Origin: Sugiyamaella lignohabitans
Taxonomy: Eukaryota > Ascomycota > Dipodascomycetes > Dipodascales > Trichomonascaceae
NCBI RefSeq assembly: GCF_001640025.1
Contig: NC_031671.1
Coordinates: forward strand, 1,736,001 to 1,800,000
Direction of reading: 5' to 3'
Length of the DNA: 64,000 bases
The notes under the pieces are model-generated. The model saw only the letters and a list, made by a program, of their open reading frames with translations. It did not search any database and was not told the origin of the DNA. Made by a program: the position numbers and the translations under genes. Positions 1-9,658 of the stretch are shown here, piece by piece (within the stretch, counting starts at the first letter, position 1; the number at the start of each line of letters is the position of its first letter).

Positions 1-38
1 CAGGCAGCCTTCAAACCGAAAAAGCCTATCTCCCCAAA

Positions 39-1578
39 ATGTTTAAATTATTTATTTTTCTCGGCATTGCATTAGTTATATTCCCGCCATTAGCATTGAA
101 GTTTGGACATATCTCTGGTTTATCGAAGAGCCAAGATCCACATCCACCAGCTGAGACATTTAGAAGAATCTTAGACCTGACATATTTGCCAGGAGCCCCT
201 ATAGAAGAAAAGAATCGTACACAAATTGGAACGGAGAATGCTGTCATGTTCATGCTCGTCAGAAACTTTGAAGTTCAAGATGCCCTAGACTCGATACGGC
301 AAATTGAAGACAGATTTAATCGAAATTATAGATATCCATGGGTGTTCCTGAACGATGATGATTTCACCGAGGAAGTAAGTAGAGTTCCTATGAGATTACT
401 GGGGCAATGAACACCAAATGTTTTTGTAGCAAAGAGACGTGCGGATAGTCAGGACTAACAAATGACAGTTTATAACACTCACATCAGGACTGGTATCTGG
501 AGAAGCAGCTTATGGCAAGGTTCCAGTGGAGCACTGGTCGGTCCCAGAAAGTATAAACAAGACCCTGATGAAGCAGCGGATGGAAACGCTCGAAGCGAAT
601 AACATCATCTACGGAGGCAGTCTCTCGTACCGAAATATGTGCAGATTCAACTCCGGTTTCTTCTTCCGTCATCCACTGATGTTACCGTACGACTGGTACT
701 GGCGAGTCGAGCCTGGCGTGAAGTACTACTGCGATCAGAGATAGTAAGTATCACAACCTTACCGGGAACAACTCGAGATCCGGACTCCACGCCGCTCGCG
801 AAGCGAGCACAACCAGGTCTGGGCGGAGCCCAGCCGCCGGAGGCACAACACAGGTACTAACAGTTTCCAGCGACCCATTCTCGTTTCTCAAGAACAATGG
901 CAAGAAATACGGGTTTGTGATTACTATCTACGAGTACATTGAGACCATTCCCACTTTGTGGAGTACAGTCAAGTCGTTCCTAGACAGCCATTCAGAATAT
1001 ATCGCGCCTGACAATGCTCTGGGTTTTATTACAGACAATTCGCGACTGCGGCCAAACGATATTGTGCTCGACACGGACGGCAGCGAGTATAATCTTTGTC
1101 ATTTCTGGAGCAACTTCGAGATTGCCGACCTCAATTTCTTCAGAAGTAAGGAGTATCTCGAGTACTTCGAGCATCTCGACAAGACTGGTGGGTTTTACTA
1201 CGAACGCTGGGGAGATGCTCCGGTCCACACACTTGCATTAACGGCGCTACTGAACAGGACTCAGATCCACCATTTCTCGGATATTGGGTACAGGTAAGTT
1301 GAGGGGGTGTCGATACCTCCGGTGGCTGGGGCGGAGCCCAGACCCCGTGGCTCCTGCTTCGCAGGAGATTGCTTGGGCGGCGGACTAACTTATTGACCAG
1401 ACATTCGCCATACTTCCGTTGTCCGCATGACGAGGCGTCTTATATCTCGGGTCGTTGTGTTTGTAACGAGTTCCGAGCGGATATAGCCGATTTGCAGCCA
1501 TTCTCGTGTCTTCCGAAATGGTGGCACCACGCCGGAAGACAGTTCATGTTCAACTTCACGGACGTGGCCATGCTGTAA
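39..1578 (+). CDS. KRE2/KTR-family alpha-1,2-mannosyltransferase (4 exons)
   Basis: Golgi type II membrane enzyme of the KRE2/MNT1/KTR family (GT15), which adds alpha-1,2-mannose to N- or O-glycans. I join exons 39-374, 469-743, 871-1293 and 1401-1578; each junction keeps frame and has a GTAAGT donor and a CTAAC branch site, giving 403 residues. Residues 3-20 are a hydrophobic signal anchor. Family motifs then appear in order: KVPVEHWSVPE, the metal-site region EPGVKYYCD, YEYIETIPTLW, YNLCHFWSNFEIA and a Cys-containing C-terminus. The protein is a little shorter than typical members because the stem is short. Introns 2 and 3 each carry one unit of the GC-rich repeat. Which KTR paralogue this is cannot be decided from sequence alone. 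The family call is secure. Confidence 0.92.
794..844 (+). repeat. GC-rich repeat, single unit with variant outer hairpin, in KTR intron 2
   Basis: The outer hairpin is GCTCGC-GAA-GCGAGC, a fully paired stem unlike the usual X or Y stems. The middle hairpin is shortened by one pair on both sides (CTGGGC-GGA-GCCCAG). The unit ends CCGCCGGAGGCA. It lies between the donor at 744 and the branch site at about 855. Confidence 0.9.
1315..1367 (-). repeat. GC-rich repeat, single Y unit with flipped middle loop, in KTR intron 3
   Basis: The outer hairpin is the Y type (CTCCTGC-GAA-GCAGGAG on the minus strand). The middle hairpin reads GGGGC-GGA-GCCC on the plus strand, the reverse complement of what the rest of the unit predicts, so only the loop is inverted. 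Confidence 0.9.
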
Positions 1579-1663
1579 CAAACAGCAGCATTCAATTGTC
1601 AAAAATAGAATACATATATAACAAACTAAAACAAACGCGAAATTCAACAAATATATATAACTT

Positions 1664-2528
1664 TTATCCGAAACGACGGAGCTGCACACCGGTTAGTTTT
1701 CTACTCTTTCTTCCGCTTCTGGATAGAATTCAGTGTATATCATTAGACAAGTCTAACCACTGTAGCTTGAACTGTACCAAGAGAAAAAAAAAGGTATCCT
1801 TCATAAATCACAAAACTTACATGGTCCAGCAGCACCTGAAGCTCTTCGTCAGTGCGCTTGTTAGCCAGACTGGCGATTAGCGTCTTGGCCTCGTCGGCCT
1901 CGTCACATGCCAGCGAACCGAGCTGGGCAATCTCGAACGGGTGTAAATCTGCATTATCCGACGACTTCAACAAGTGCTCGACTGCAGACACAGTCTGCTC
2001 ATTCCGAAATCGTGCAAACACCGAAAGATACTCCTGTGTTTTACGAAGAACTCTGAATATTTGTGTTAGTACTACTAGGTGACCGTGCCTCCGGCGGCTG
2101 GGGCTGCGCCCCAGACCCCGCTGCTCCTCTCGCTTCGCTCGAGTCGTTGTTTCGGGGTTCTTAGAAACGTTTTGAAAGAGTGTCAGACAAGAGCTACTGG
2201 TGTTGATAGGCTCCTCAGTGCGGGATGGATTCTGCACTTACTCGTTGGAACTGGAGAAATCCTCGTCTTCGTCATCGTCGTTATTTTCTAGATCACCGTC
2301 AAAGTTGGCTCCGTTGGCTTCTTTGTTTCGTTGCTTGAGAGCTGCATTGATTAGTAGCCTCGTTTCCGAAAGGTTCAGCGTGATAAGCGGCGTCTCTAAA
2401 CCGTCATGTGTGATTTGTTTGATATCGAACTCGGGTCCGAGCTTGAGTTGTGATGCGTCTTCTTCTTCTATAACATTCTGTGTTGGTCTACGACGTCTCT
2501 GTTGTATAGTTGACGTGGAAATATTCAT
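1664..2528 (-). CDS. RPB4: RNA polymerase II subunit Rpb4 (3 exons)
   Basis: Rpb4 pairs with Rpb7 as the stalk of RNA polymerase II and acts in initiation and mRNA export and decay. Exons are 2528-2242, 2052-1821 and probably 1681-1664, giving 178 residues. The N-terminus MNISTSTIQQRRRR, the block LNLSETRLLI, an acidic linker and the HRDC-like C-terminal block HPFEIAQLGSLACDEADEAK match the family closely. Intron 1 (2241-2053) holds an X repeat unit and the branch ACTAAC. The last exon is inferred: a GTAAGT donor after LLDH, and ACTAAC plus AG ahead of only five codons (LRRFG) and TAA. If intron 2 were retained the protein would instead end in a 17-residue unconserved tail. Its stop lies 85 bp from the convergent mannosyltransferase stop. 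Confidence 0.9.
2086..2146 (-). repeat. GC-rich repeat, single X unit in RPB4 intron 1
   Basis: This X-type unit has outer hairpin CTCGAGC-GAA-GCGAGAG and middle hairpin with a GCA loop. It reads hairpin-first in the RPB4 sense and sits upstream of the branch site. Confidence 0.92.
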
Positions 2529-3224
2529 ATTTTAGGTGGTGGATCGGCTTGTTCATAAATTGATCCAGCTGTCGTTCGCTCGTAAGGTTTCGTGAAGTAG
2601 CTTCTCAATCTGGATAGAGTCTGAAATATGTAGGCCGGGTAAGTCTTTTCCGAGGATGACGCGCGGGACTAACAATCTACATCATGCATGTGGATTTATG
2701 TAGGGTCCGGACCCTTTATCAGTCCCTACATACTGAGAGTTTCTATCAAATATCAACAGGTTATTAGCCAGAAACTCTGGAGTTACAATGAGTATTAAAT
2801 TATATTCAACAAAACTAATTGTGGTTAATTTGACCATTCTCAAAAATTTAGGACCCTGATATTCAACTCGAGATGAAGAAGAACTCAGACTTTATAGAGA
2901 GTAAATACCTAACCTCAATCAGTGTGAGGTCTGCGACCTCTACCGCCGAAGATACCGCCCTGTTACAACTATTGAAATGTACCTTAATTTTACCTTATTG
3001 TCTCAGAAAAGTAAAGCATTACCAAAAGTAATATTACCTCAGAAAGCCAAATGAAACAAAAACCCGAATCTGAGTGGGCGTTGCTCGATAACGCATACTG
3101 CGTAGAGTCAGCCTCACATCGGATATCAGATAAGGCCGATCAGGAAAACCAACATTTGTTGACTTCGTCTCTCAAATAACACTCTCCAAGTGTTGTGTGA
3201 GCGAATTTCGCTGGGGTTGAAAAT
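2529..3224. other. Divergent intergenic region RPB4/PPT1
   Basis: The region is about 700 bp between two divergent starts and should hold both promoters. It contains the palindrome GGGTCCGGACCC near 2703-2714. I see no convincing ORF, RNA gene or repeat unit. Confidence 0.6.
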
Positions 3225-4448
3225 ATGAGATTGGAACTGATAAAAGCTACCATTACAGCGGTATTTCTGATTGGCCAAGTGACAGCTATCCCTGTATCGA
3301 TTCGACCAGTCGTACTATGGCATGGTTTGGGCGACAGCTACGACTCTCCTGGAATGGATAGAAGCATCCAACTGATCAAAAAAACCCATCCAGGAATTTT
3401 CGTTCACTCCGTGTCTCTGGATAATGATTCTAGTACAGATCAAGAGATGTCTTTTTTCGGAGATTTGAATCAAGAAGTGAGTAGGCTCTTAGAGCGGGGT
3501 ACAACTGTTCAGTGACGTGACCATCTATAGTATGGTATGATATATAGTATCTAACACAGTCCTAGATTGAATCAGTTCATAATCAACTGGCCTCCATTCC
3601 AGAACTGTCTCGAGGATTTGATGCAATTGGGTTCTCTCAAGGAGGTTTATTTCTTCGTGCGTATGCTGAGCGGTATAATGACCCCCCTGTCAAGAAGCTC
3701 ATTACCTATGGCTCTCCTCACAACGGTAAGTCCAACTATCCATACTGGATAGCAAATATGTTGATCGAGAATCTAATATATATTTCCAGGCATTGCCGAC
3801 CTCCCCGTGTGTGGTCGAACGGATTTCCTGTGCAAAAGCAGAAACAGCTTCCTGCGGTCCCAGGTATGGAGCACATATGCTCAAACCCATGTCGTAGCAG
3901 CACAGTATTTCCGAAACCCCGACAACCTTGATTTGTATCTGAACAGATCCAACTTCCTGGCCGACATAAACAACGAACGACCACACCGCAACGACTCCTA
4001 TGCCACACATCTAAGCACTCTCGAGCAACTGGTGATGGTTCTCTTCACCGAAGACGAAACAGTCGTGCCCAAAGAAAGTGCAGTAAGTACATCCACTCCC
4101 CGCAATCCCCGCTATCTCCTGCGAAGCAGGAGCCACGGGGTCTGGGGCGCAGCCCCAGCCGCCGGAGGCACACCCCCTCCCCGTAGAAAATACACTAACA
4201 ACCGTTGACAGTGGTTCCAGGAGTTCAATCGAACCACGGGCCACGTGACTCCTCTGGAGTCGCGAAAATTGTATACAGAGGACTGGCTGGGACTCCAGAG
4301 TCTGGGGTCAAAAGGCAAAATTGACTACCTTGAAATCGACGGGGTCCATATGCAGATTCCCGAGTCTCAGCTGCGAGCAGTGGCTCGCGCTTATCTGGGT
4401 ACTATTGATTACCCTTATTTATTCCAGCATCAGGGCTCCTCTCACTGA
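3225..4448 (+). CDS. PPT1: Palmitoyl-protein thioesterase (4 exons)
   Basis: This is a vacuolar/lysosomal enzyme that removes thioester-linked fatty acyl groups from cysteines during protein turnover. Exons 3225-3476, 3566-3725, 3790-4082 and 4212-4448 join in frame to 313 residues. A signal peptide covers about residues 1-21, followed by the PPT start VVLWHGLGDSYDSPGM. The nucleophile is Ser108 in GFSQGG, His281 lies in DGVHMQ, and the acid is likely the Asp in FTEDETVVP. YTEDWLGL before the His also matches the family. The gene is absent from S. cerevisiae but present in many fungi. Intron 3 contains a Y repeat unit; introns 1 and 2 do not. The first AG after the branch site in intron 1 would give an in-frame stop, so the second AG (3564-3565) is used. 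Confidence 0.93.
4116..4170 (+). repeat. GC-rich repeat, single Y unit in PPT1 intron 3
   Basis: The unit has outer hairpin CTCCTGC-GAA-GCAGGAG, middle hairpin with GCA loop, and end CCGCCGGAGGCA. It lies between the donor at 4083 and the branch CTAAC at about 4197. Confidence 0.93.
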
Positions 4449-4541
4449 TTGATCTCTTATTCACTTCTAAATTATTCGGCTATTATCCCACTGTATTCTG
4501 TGTGTTATATTATTATTTATTCTGCATTCTGCTGGAGCCGC

Positions 4542-4602
4542 TGCCTCCGGCGGCTGGGGCTCCGCCCCAGACCCCGCTGCTCCTCTCGCTTCGCTCGAGT
4601 CG
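4542..4602 (-). repeat. GC-rich repeat, single X unit between PPT1 and PNC1
   Basis: An X-type unit begins 94 bp after the PPT1 stop and ends 68 bp from the convergent PNC1 stop. Confidence 0.92.
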
Positions 4603-4669
4603 GGCTTCGGGGTCCCAGAAACTGCTGTGAAGAAGGAAGGGAACAGGGGAAATGGGGTGGTGAGGACGC

Positions 4670-5362
4670 TCAGGTTGTGTCACTCTTCGACAATAAATGT
4701 GCTAGTTCGGGTCCGTTGAGGGAAATGACCTTGACATGTCGCTTCTCCAGTTCGTGTATCGTCTGGCTGTCGTTTTCTGAATTCACAGCTTTGGTAGCCT
4801 CTCGAATGATAAACGTGTTGAACCCCTTGGCTGCTGCGTCGATAGCGGTATGAAAGACGCAGTAGTCGAATGCTAGTCCGACAACATACACGTCTGTTGC
4901 CTTGCTCTGTCTCAATATGTCTTCCATATTAGTATGGTCAATGCCCCAGGTGTCTTGGAATCCTGAATAGTATTCAGAAGTGCTGAGTGTGCCCTTTTTA
5001 ACTATGTGACTGATTCTCTCCTGATTCAATTCGTCTGTCAGTTGAGCTCCCGGTGTGTCTTGAACACAATGATCTGGCCAGAGCATGAATTCTCGTGGCT
5101 CCTTTTCTACACTGGATGATGGAGGAGGAAGAGTTTTGGTAGTAAATGGTTGAAGCCCATGGTTAGAAGCAAATGAAACGTGATCTCGAGGATGCCAATC
5201 AAGCGAAGCTATAACCGTGCTCCAGCATGGTAACTTTATAAGCTCATTAATAATAGGAATCACTTCCCGGCCATCTTTAACTGCCAAAGATCCAGAAGGA
5301 GGAAGAAAGTCCTCTTGAACATCCACCACAATAAGTGCTGGTTTATATGTGTCCGTAGACAT
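4670..5362 (-). CDS. PNC1: Nicotinamidase
   Basis: Pnc1 deamidates nicotinamide to nicotinic acid in the NAD+ salvage pathway and relieves nicotinamide inhibition of sirtuins. The 230-residue protein has the isochorismatase-like fold signature VVDVQEDF with Asp14. The other catalytic residues are likely Lys123 (KKG) and Cys168 (AFDYCVFHTA). The metal-site residues Asp55 and His57 (DWHPRDH) and His98 (WPDHC) are all in place. Length and motif order match the fungal enzyme. It is intronless, converges with PPT1, and shares a roughly 570 bp promoter region with KAE1. Confidence 0.95.
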   Translation of the reverse strand: MSTDTYKPALIVVDVQEDFLPPSGSLAVKDGREVIPIINELIKLPCWSTVIASLDWHPRDHVSFASNHGLQPFTTKTLPPPSSSVEKEPREFMLWPDHCVQDTPGAQLTDELNQERISHIVKKGTLSTSEYYSGFQDTWGIDHTNMEDILRQSKATDVYVVGLAFDYCVFHTAIDAAAKGFNTFIIREATKAVNSENDSQTIHELEKRHVKVISLNGPELAHLLSKSDTT

Positions 5363-5930
5363 GTTCTTCTCAGAAACTAGAAACTTAGTGGCCTGTTAGT
5401 AAGATGTAATGTTATGCAGTCTATCTTATCATAGCCTATAACTTGCATGCTGAAAAATATGGCAGTTTGGGCAGTTCTCCCTGCAGATCTTTAGAATGTC
5501 CGAGGACCTTCGAAGTGAAATTTCCGGTCTTTTCCACAGCCTTTGAGCCAGTAAAAGTGATCATACATTAATTAATGCTCTATATACCTGAATTGAGTTT
5601 CCTGATTTGAGAGTGGAAATAATCCACTGGTACTGGCCACCTGCCTCCGGCGGCTGGGCTCCGCCCAGACCCGTTGTGCCCGCTTCGCGGGCTGCTTGGA
5701 GTAACCTGATGACTAAATCTTGAATTTCGCCTGGCGAAATTGGGTAATATTTTACTGAAATTCTGTAAAGCTTGTAATATAGTTTGGAGATAGATGACCC
5801 GGTAGCTTCACGGTTTTATAGCTTCACGCAGCTGAGTCACGTGCAGACTATTTTTCATGCCTGAGTAGTCATCAAGATCCAAAGATCTATATCATCTCTT
5901 CAGACTGTAAACATATCTTAACGACTGAGT
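5363..5930. other. Divergent promoter region PNC1/KAE1
   Basis: The region contains one repeat unit (5642-5692) and otherwise AT-rich sequence. A TCACGTGC motif occurs near 5837. No gene is seen. Confidence 0.6.
5642..5692 (-). repeat. GC-rich repeat, single unit with variant outer hairpin
   Basis: The outer hairpin stem is GCCCGC-GAA-GCGGGC, different from X and Y but still perfectly paired. The middle hairpin is one pair shorter on both arms (GGGC/GCCC). Confidence 0.9.
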
Positions 5931-7155
5931 ATGGTTGATCTGGACTGCTACTGTAGAGAAGGCAGAGACAGCTATATTGCTATTGGCCTAGAGGGCTCGG
6001 CAAATAAATTAGGGGTGGGAATAATTAGACATGGCAAGGGTGCTATTTCACCTAGCAATCGTGCTGAGGTTTTGGCCAATATTCGTGATACTTATATCAC
6101 ACCTCCTGGAGAAGGTTTTCTTCCTAGAGACACAGCAAGACATCATAGAAACTGGGTTGTGCGACTAATCAAACAAGCTCTTCAGGAAAGTGGTGTTGGT
6201 ATTGATGATATCGACTGTATTTGTTTTACTCAGGGGCCTGGTATGGGTGCTCCCTTACAAAGTGTGGTAATCGCTGCTCGAGCTATTAGTGTTATGTGGG
6301 AGAAACCATTAGTAGGTGTGAATCACTGTGTGGGTCACATTGAAATGGGACGAGAAATTACTGGCGCTGATAACCCTGTTGTACTATATGTTTCTGGTGG
6401 TAATACACAAGTTATTGCCTACTCGCATCAAAAGTACAGAATTTTCGGAGAAACTCTTGACATTGCTGTTGGAAACTGTCTGGATAGATTTGCAAGAACG
6501 TTAAAGATCCCAAATGCTCCCAGTCCTGGATATAATATCGAGCAGTTGGCCAAAGAGTAAGTGTGACTTGACTATTCGTGAGAATATATGAAGATGGTGT
6601 TCGATGCCAGGACTTCGATGACAATACTTCAAAATATCGAAATACCAGAATTCTGACTAACATTACTATAGAGGTCAACACTATGTTCAGCTTCCATACA
6701 CAGTGAAAGGCATGGACTTGTCAATGTCCGGAGTGTTAGCATATGTTGATGCTCTAGCAGCGGACCTGTTCGCAGAAAAGAATACTGCTGCAACATTCAG
6801 AGAAGACGGAAGTAGGGTCACAAAAGGTGATCTTTGTTATTCATTACAGGAGACGCTATTTGCGATGCTTGTTGAGATCACAGAGCGGGCAATGGCACAT
6901 GTCAACTCGAACCAAGTGCTCATAGTAGGCGGTGTAGGATGCAACGAGCGACTGCAAGACATGATGGGAATCATGGCCCGTGACAGAGGTGGCAGCATTT
7001 TCGCTACAGACGAGCGATTCTGTATCGACAACGGAATCATGATTGCACACGCTGGCCTCCTCTCTTACCGCATGGGCTACCGCACCTCGCTCGAGGACTC
7101 CGTCTGTACTCAGCGATTCCGCACCGACGAGGTCCATGTGAAATGGCGGGAGTAG
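5931..7155 (+). CDS. KAE1: KEOPS subunit Kae1, tRNA threonylcarbamoyladenosine synthesis (2 exons)
   Basis: Kae1 is the catalytic subunit of the KEOPS/EKC complex, which transfers threonylcarbamoyl to A37 of ANN-decoding tRNAs. Exons 5931-6556 and 6672-7155 give 369 residues. The ASKHA-fold markers are clear: [15 protein letters not shown] near the start, the metal-site motif [21 protein letters not shown], and [14 protein letters not shown] directly after the junction. Near the end, [10 protein letters not shown] and the [14 protein letters not shown] block match. The short N-terminus suits the cytosolic Kae1 rather than mitochondrial Qri7. The intron carries ACTAAC close to its AG and no repeat unit. 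Confidence 0.95.
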
Positions 7156-7196
7156 CTCACTTAATTTATTCAATTGCATCGACTGTAAAAACGGGC

Positions 7197-7334
7197 TGCC
7201 TCCGGCGGCTGGGGCTGCGCCCCAGACCCCCGGCTCCTCTTGCTGCGCTCGAGTCGTTTCGTCGACGGTCCCAGCCATCTCCTGCGAAGCAGGAGCAACC
7301 AGGGTCTGGGGCGGAGCCCCAGCCGCCGGAGGCA
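7197..7334. repeat. GC-rich inverted repeat, full X-Y element
   Basis: An X unit and a Y unit face outward around a spacer that includes GTCGACGGTCCCAGC. It fills the gap between the convergent KAE1 and SEC20 stops, 41 and 34 bp away. Confidence 0.95.
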
Positions 7335-7368
7335 GTCTGTTAACTTAATAGTAGATAATCGAAAAAAC

Positions 7369-8427
7369 TCATAAATCATTATGTACGGGAAGTGGCTCAG
7401 CTCTGTTAGTAGCAGCTAACAGGGTCTCGGCGGCTGTTGAGACCGCTTCTGAGAGTACGGAAGCAAGTGTTTCGATGAGCTCGTCTGCAGTTTCGGTGAC
7501 AGAAGAAATGGAATCAAGTACTGTTCCAGAAGCGGATGCAAGTTCCGAGGAAGAGGATACAGCTGAAGCAGCAATTTCTTGGGTCTCGGCGACCGGTGCT
7601 GTGAATATACTTGACTTAGCATTTACAATATCGCTGGGAGAAGGACGTACTAAACGGAAGAATTTTAGCATGACCCAAAGAACGAGCATTGTTGGAGCCT
7701 TGAAAATACGACGCCATAGGATCCATGCCACTACGAGAGCCAGGAACCCGAGTGAGGCAAGCATGTAGATTCTGTCCCATTTATCGGCTTCTTCGAGGTG
7801 GCGAACTAGTCGCTGTGATCCATTCAGCATGACGTCGAAAGCTGAGTATTTATGTTCCAGTTCTCGTAGTGTTTTTGTCGAGTAGTCGAGCTCGTCTATA
7901 TTTAATGACGATTTCACCACCTCGGTCTGTGCCATTTGATGGACATGTCGGAGCTTGGCAGTGATATCTTCTGATTTGCTAACTAGCATGTCTTGAGTGC
8001 TTAGTTCTCGTTTGCCACTGCCACCGCTATCTTTGCTATGCCCATTTGTTGACGATTTAGACTTGTCATCTTCTCTGGGTGGCCTGAATATCAGCTCTCT
8101 CTCTTTTATCCATGCAAGTTCTGTATTTTTCTTGGATTGTATTTGCGCTTTTCTGAACCTTACTTTGGCAAGCCGTAGGTTCTCTCGTATCCTATCTAAG
8201 GAGACCAAGTATCTTTTTCTATTTGGGTCTGTTTGGCTAACATGATTTTCAATTTGAATTTCCAATGATTCCGTCGCTGTATCATATTCTTTGATCCGCC
8301 TCTGAATTAGATCTGCCAGCTCCTGACGAACCTCCTTAGAGCTCGACAGGGTGTGAAGTCTCGTTATTAGTTCTAAAAGCAGATGGTAACTGTCCAATTG
8401 CCGCGTAATGGCCTCTTCAATTGTCAT
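7369..8427 (-). CDS. SEC20: ER t-SNARE Sec20
   Basis: Sec20 is part of the ER SNARE complex with Ufe1, Use1 and Sec22 that receives COPI vesicles from the Golgi. The 352-residue protein has an N-terminal helical region, a polar linker (residues about 118-140), and a SNARE-like helical segment from about residue 145 to 215. A single membrane anchor lies near residues 222-243. The lumenal tail ends HNDL, which resembles the HDEL retrieval signal at the end of the S. cerevisiae protein. It is divergent with SPC34 and convergent with KAE1. Confidence 0.88.
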   Translation of the reverse strand: MTIEEAITRQLDSYHLLLELITRLHTLSSSKEVRQELADLIQRRIKEYDTATESLEIQIENHVSQTDPNRKRYLVSLDRIRENLRLAKVRFRKAQIQSKKNTELAWIKERELIFRPPREDDKSKSSTNGHSKDSGGSGKRELSTQDMLVSKSEDITAKLRHVHQMAQTEVVKSSLNIDELDYSTKTLRELEHKYSAFDVMLNGSQRLVRHLEEADKWDRIYMLASLGFLALVVAWILWRRIFKAPTMLVLWVMLKFFRLVRPSPSDIVNAKSSIFTAPVAETQEIAASAVSSSSELASASGTVLDSISSVTETADELIETLASVLSEAVSTAAETLLAATNRAEPLPVHNDL

Positions 8428-8855
8428 AGTCAGTCAATTTTGTTCTGGTGTGAATTGAGCTCGCTGGGGTGAAAGTAGAATAATAACCTTAATCAAATAC
8501 AATTTTAGAAGCACCTGAAGTGATTTGGATATAAGTGTAATGATTTCCCCTGGGTATCTACCCAAATTTTCTGGTTTGACTACCAAGTTCAAGCAGTTCT
8601 ACCAAATCGTGATAGCTGTCTCTCAACTATAGTGAAGCATCAAAATATTACACTTATCTGAATCTCCACCTCAACATGAGCGATCTGCATTAATGCACCA
8701 TTTGTTTATATCTCCCCTGATTTCACTTTGACATCCATCTCTTAAAATTTATTTCAACACCCAAATTTACGATCTAATTTTGCATCAGAATTTTGTTTGC
8801 ATCCTGTGCTCTTCCGTAAGGACCTATTTATTATTACTATTATTATTTATTTCAG
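8428..8855. other. Divergent promoter region SEC20/SPC34
   Basis: About 430 bp of AT-rich sequence lies between the two starts. Short T-rich tracts precede the SPC34 ATG. No gene or repeat unit is seen. Confidence 0.6.
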
Positions 8856-9443
8856 ATGGAGTTTTTCACGTCCAAGATCAAAGACACGAACGCGTCAATT
8901 CAGTCCATCAAATTCCGACGACCAGGAATCTTCACGAATGCCGTAATCCTAAAGCCGGAAATCACTTCATTGATCCAGGATGCAGACAACCAAGAACAGG
9001 CGCTATTTCAAATTTCTGGAAAATCAAAACAGCCGGTACGAGTTTCTCACAAACCGTCATCCGCAGGACTGCCGACAGAAATCAACTCCAGTGATGAATT
9101 ATCAGTCGACGCTCTATGCACAGCAGCCGAACGACTGGCTCAAATATATCCTATCGAGGGACTGGATTCTCGAGTGGCTTACTACCGCAACAAAGCTGAC
9201 CAACTGAACGAAAACATTTTCAAATACGAAGAGCTGGTCGAATCCCAACGCCGCCAGCTGCTCAAACTGAACGTCACAGTCGAGTCGCGTGGCCTAATCC
9301 CCGAAGACCAACCCAAATTCCAGGATGCCAAAACTGCCGCCGAAGAAATCCGTCGTCTACAAGAAGAAGTCCAAAACCTCGAGTCCGAAATATCTCTACG
9401 GCAACAGGAGGTCCAGAACCTCGAGGGGCGTCTGCTGTCGTGA
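8856..9443 (+). CDS. SPC34: DASH/Dam1 complex subunit Spc34
   Basis: Spc34 is a subunit of the ten-protein DASH ring that couples kinetochores to microtubule plus ends. The 195-residue protein opens with the family block IKFRRPGIFTNAVI and I-T-LIQDAD. A middle block follows (AAERLAQIYPIEGLDSRVAYYR), then a C-terminal coiled coil (about residues 120-190, heptad-rich with many Q and E). It is shorter than the S. cerevisiae protein, mainly in the linker. The stop is only 16 bp from the next full repeat element. Confidence 0.88.
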   Translation: MEFFTSKIKDTNASIQSIKFRRPGIFTNAVILKPEITSLIQDADNQEQALFQISGKSKQPVRVSHKPSSAGLPTEINSSDELSVDALCTAAERLAQIYPIEGLDSRVAYYRNKADQLNENIFKYEELVESQRRQLLKLNVTVESRGLIPEDQPKFQDAKTAAEEIRRLQEEVQNLESEISLRQQEVQNLEGRLLS

Positions 9444-9459
9444 TTCTTTCGGGGAACTC

Positions 9460-9597
9460 TGCCTCCGGCGGCTGGGGCTGCGCCCCAGACCCCCCGGCTC
9501 CTCTCGCTATGCTCGAGTCGTTTCGTCGACGGTCCCAGCAATCTCCTGCGAAGCAGGAGCAACGGGATCTGGGGCGGAGCCCCAGCCGCCGGAGGCT
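9460..9597. repeat. GC-rich inverted repeat, full X-Y element
   Basis: An X unit (with one loop changed to GCATAGC) and a Y unit flank the spacer core GTCGACGGTCCCAGC. It sits between the convergent SPC34 and NAB3-like stops. Confidence 0.95.
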
Positions 9598-9658
9598 ATT
9601 TGGTGAGAGATACCTGTATATTAGAGACAAGTATAAACATTCCAGTATTGTTGGGGTA

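Noticed and set aside
3774..3789. CTAAT in PPT1 intron 2 as a sign of a wrong splice site
   Set aside because: The junction restores SPHNGIADLPVC, a conserved PPT segment, so the weaker branch sequence is accepted.
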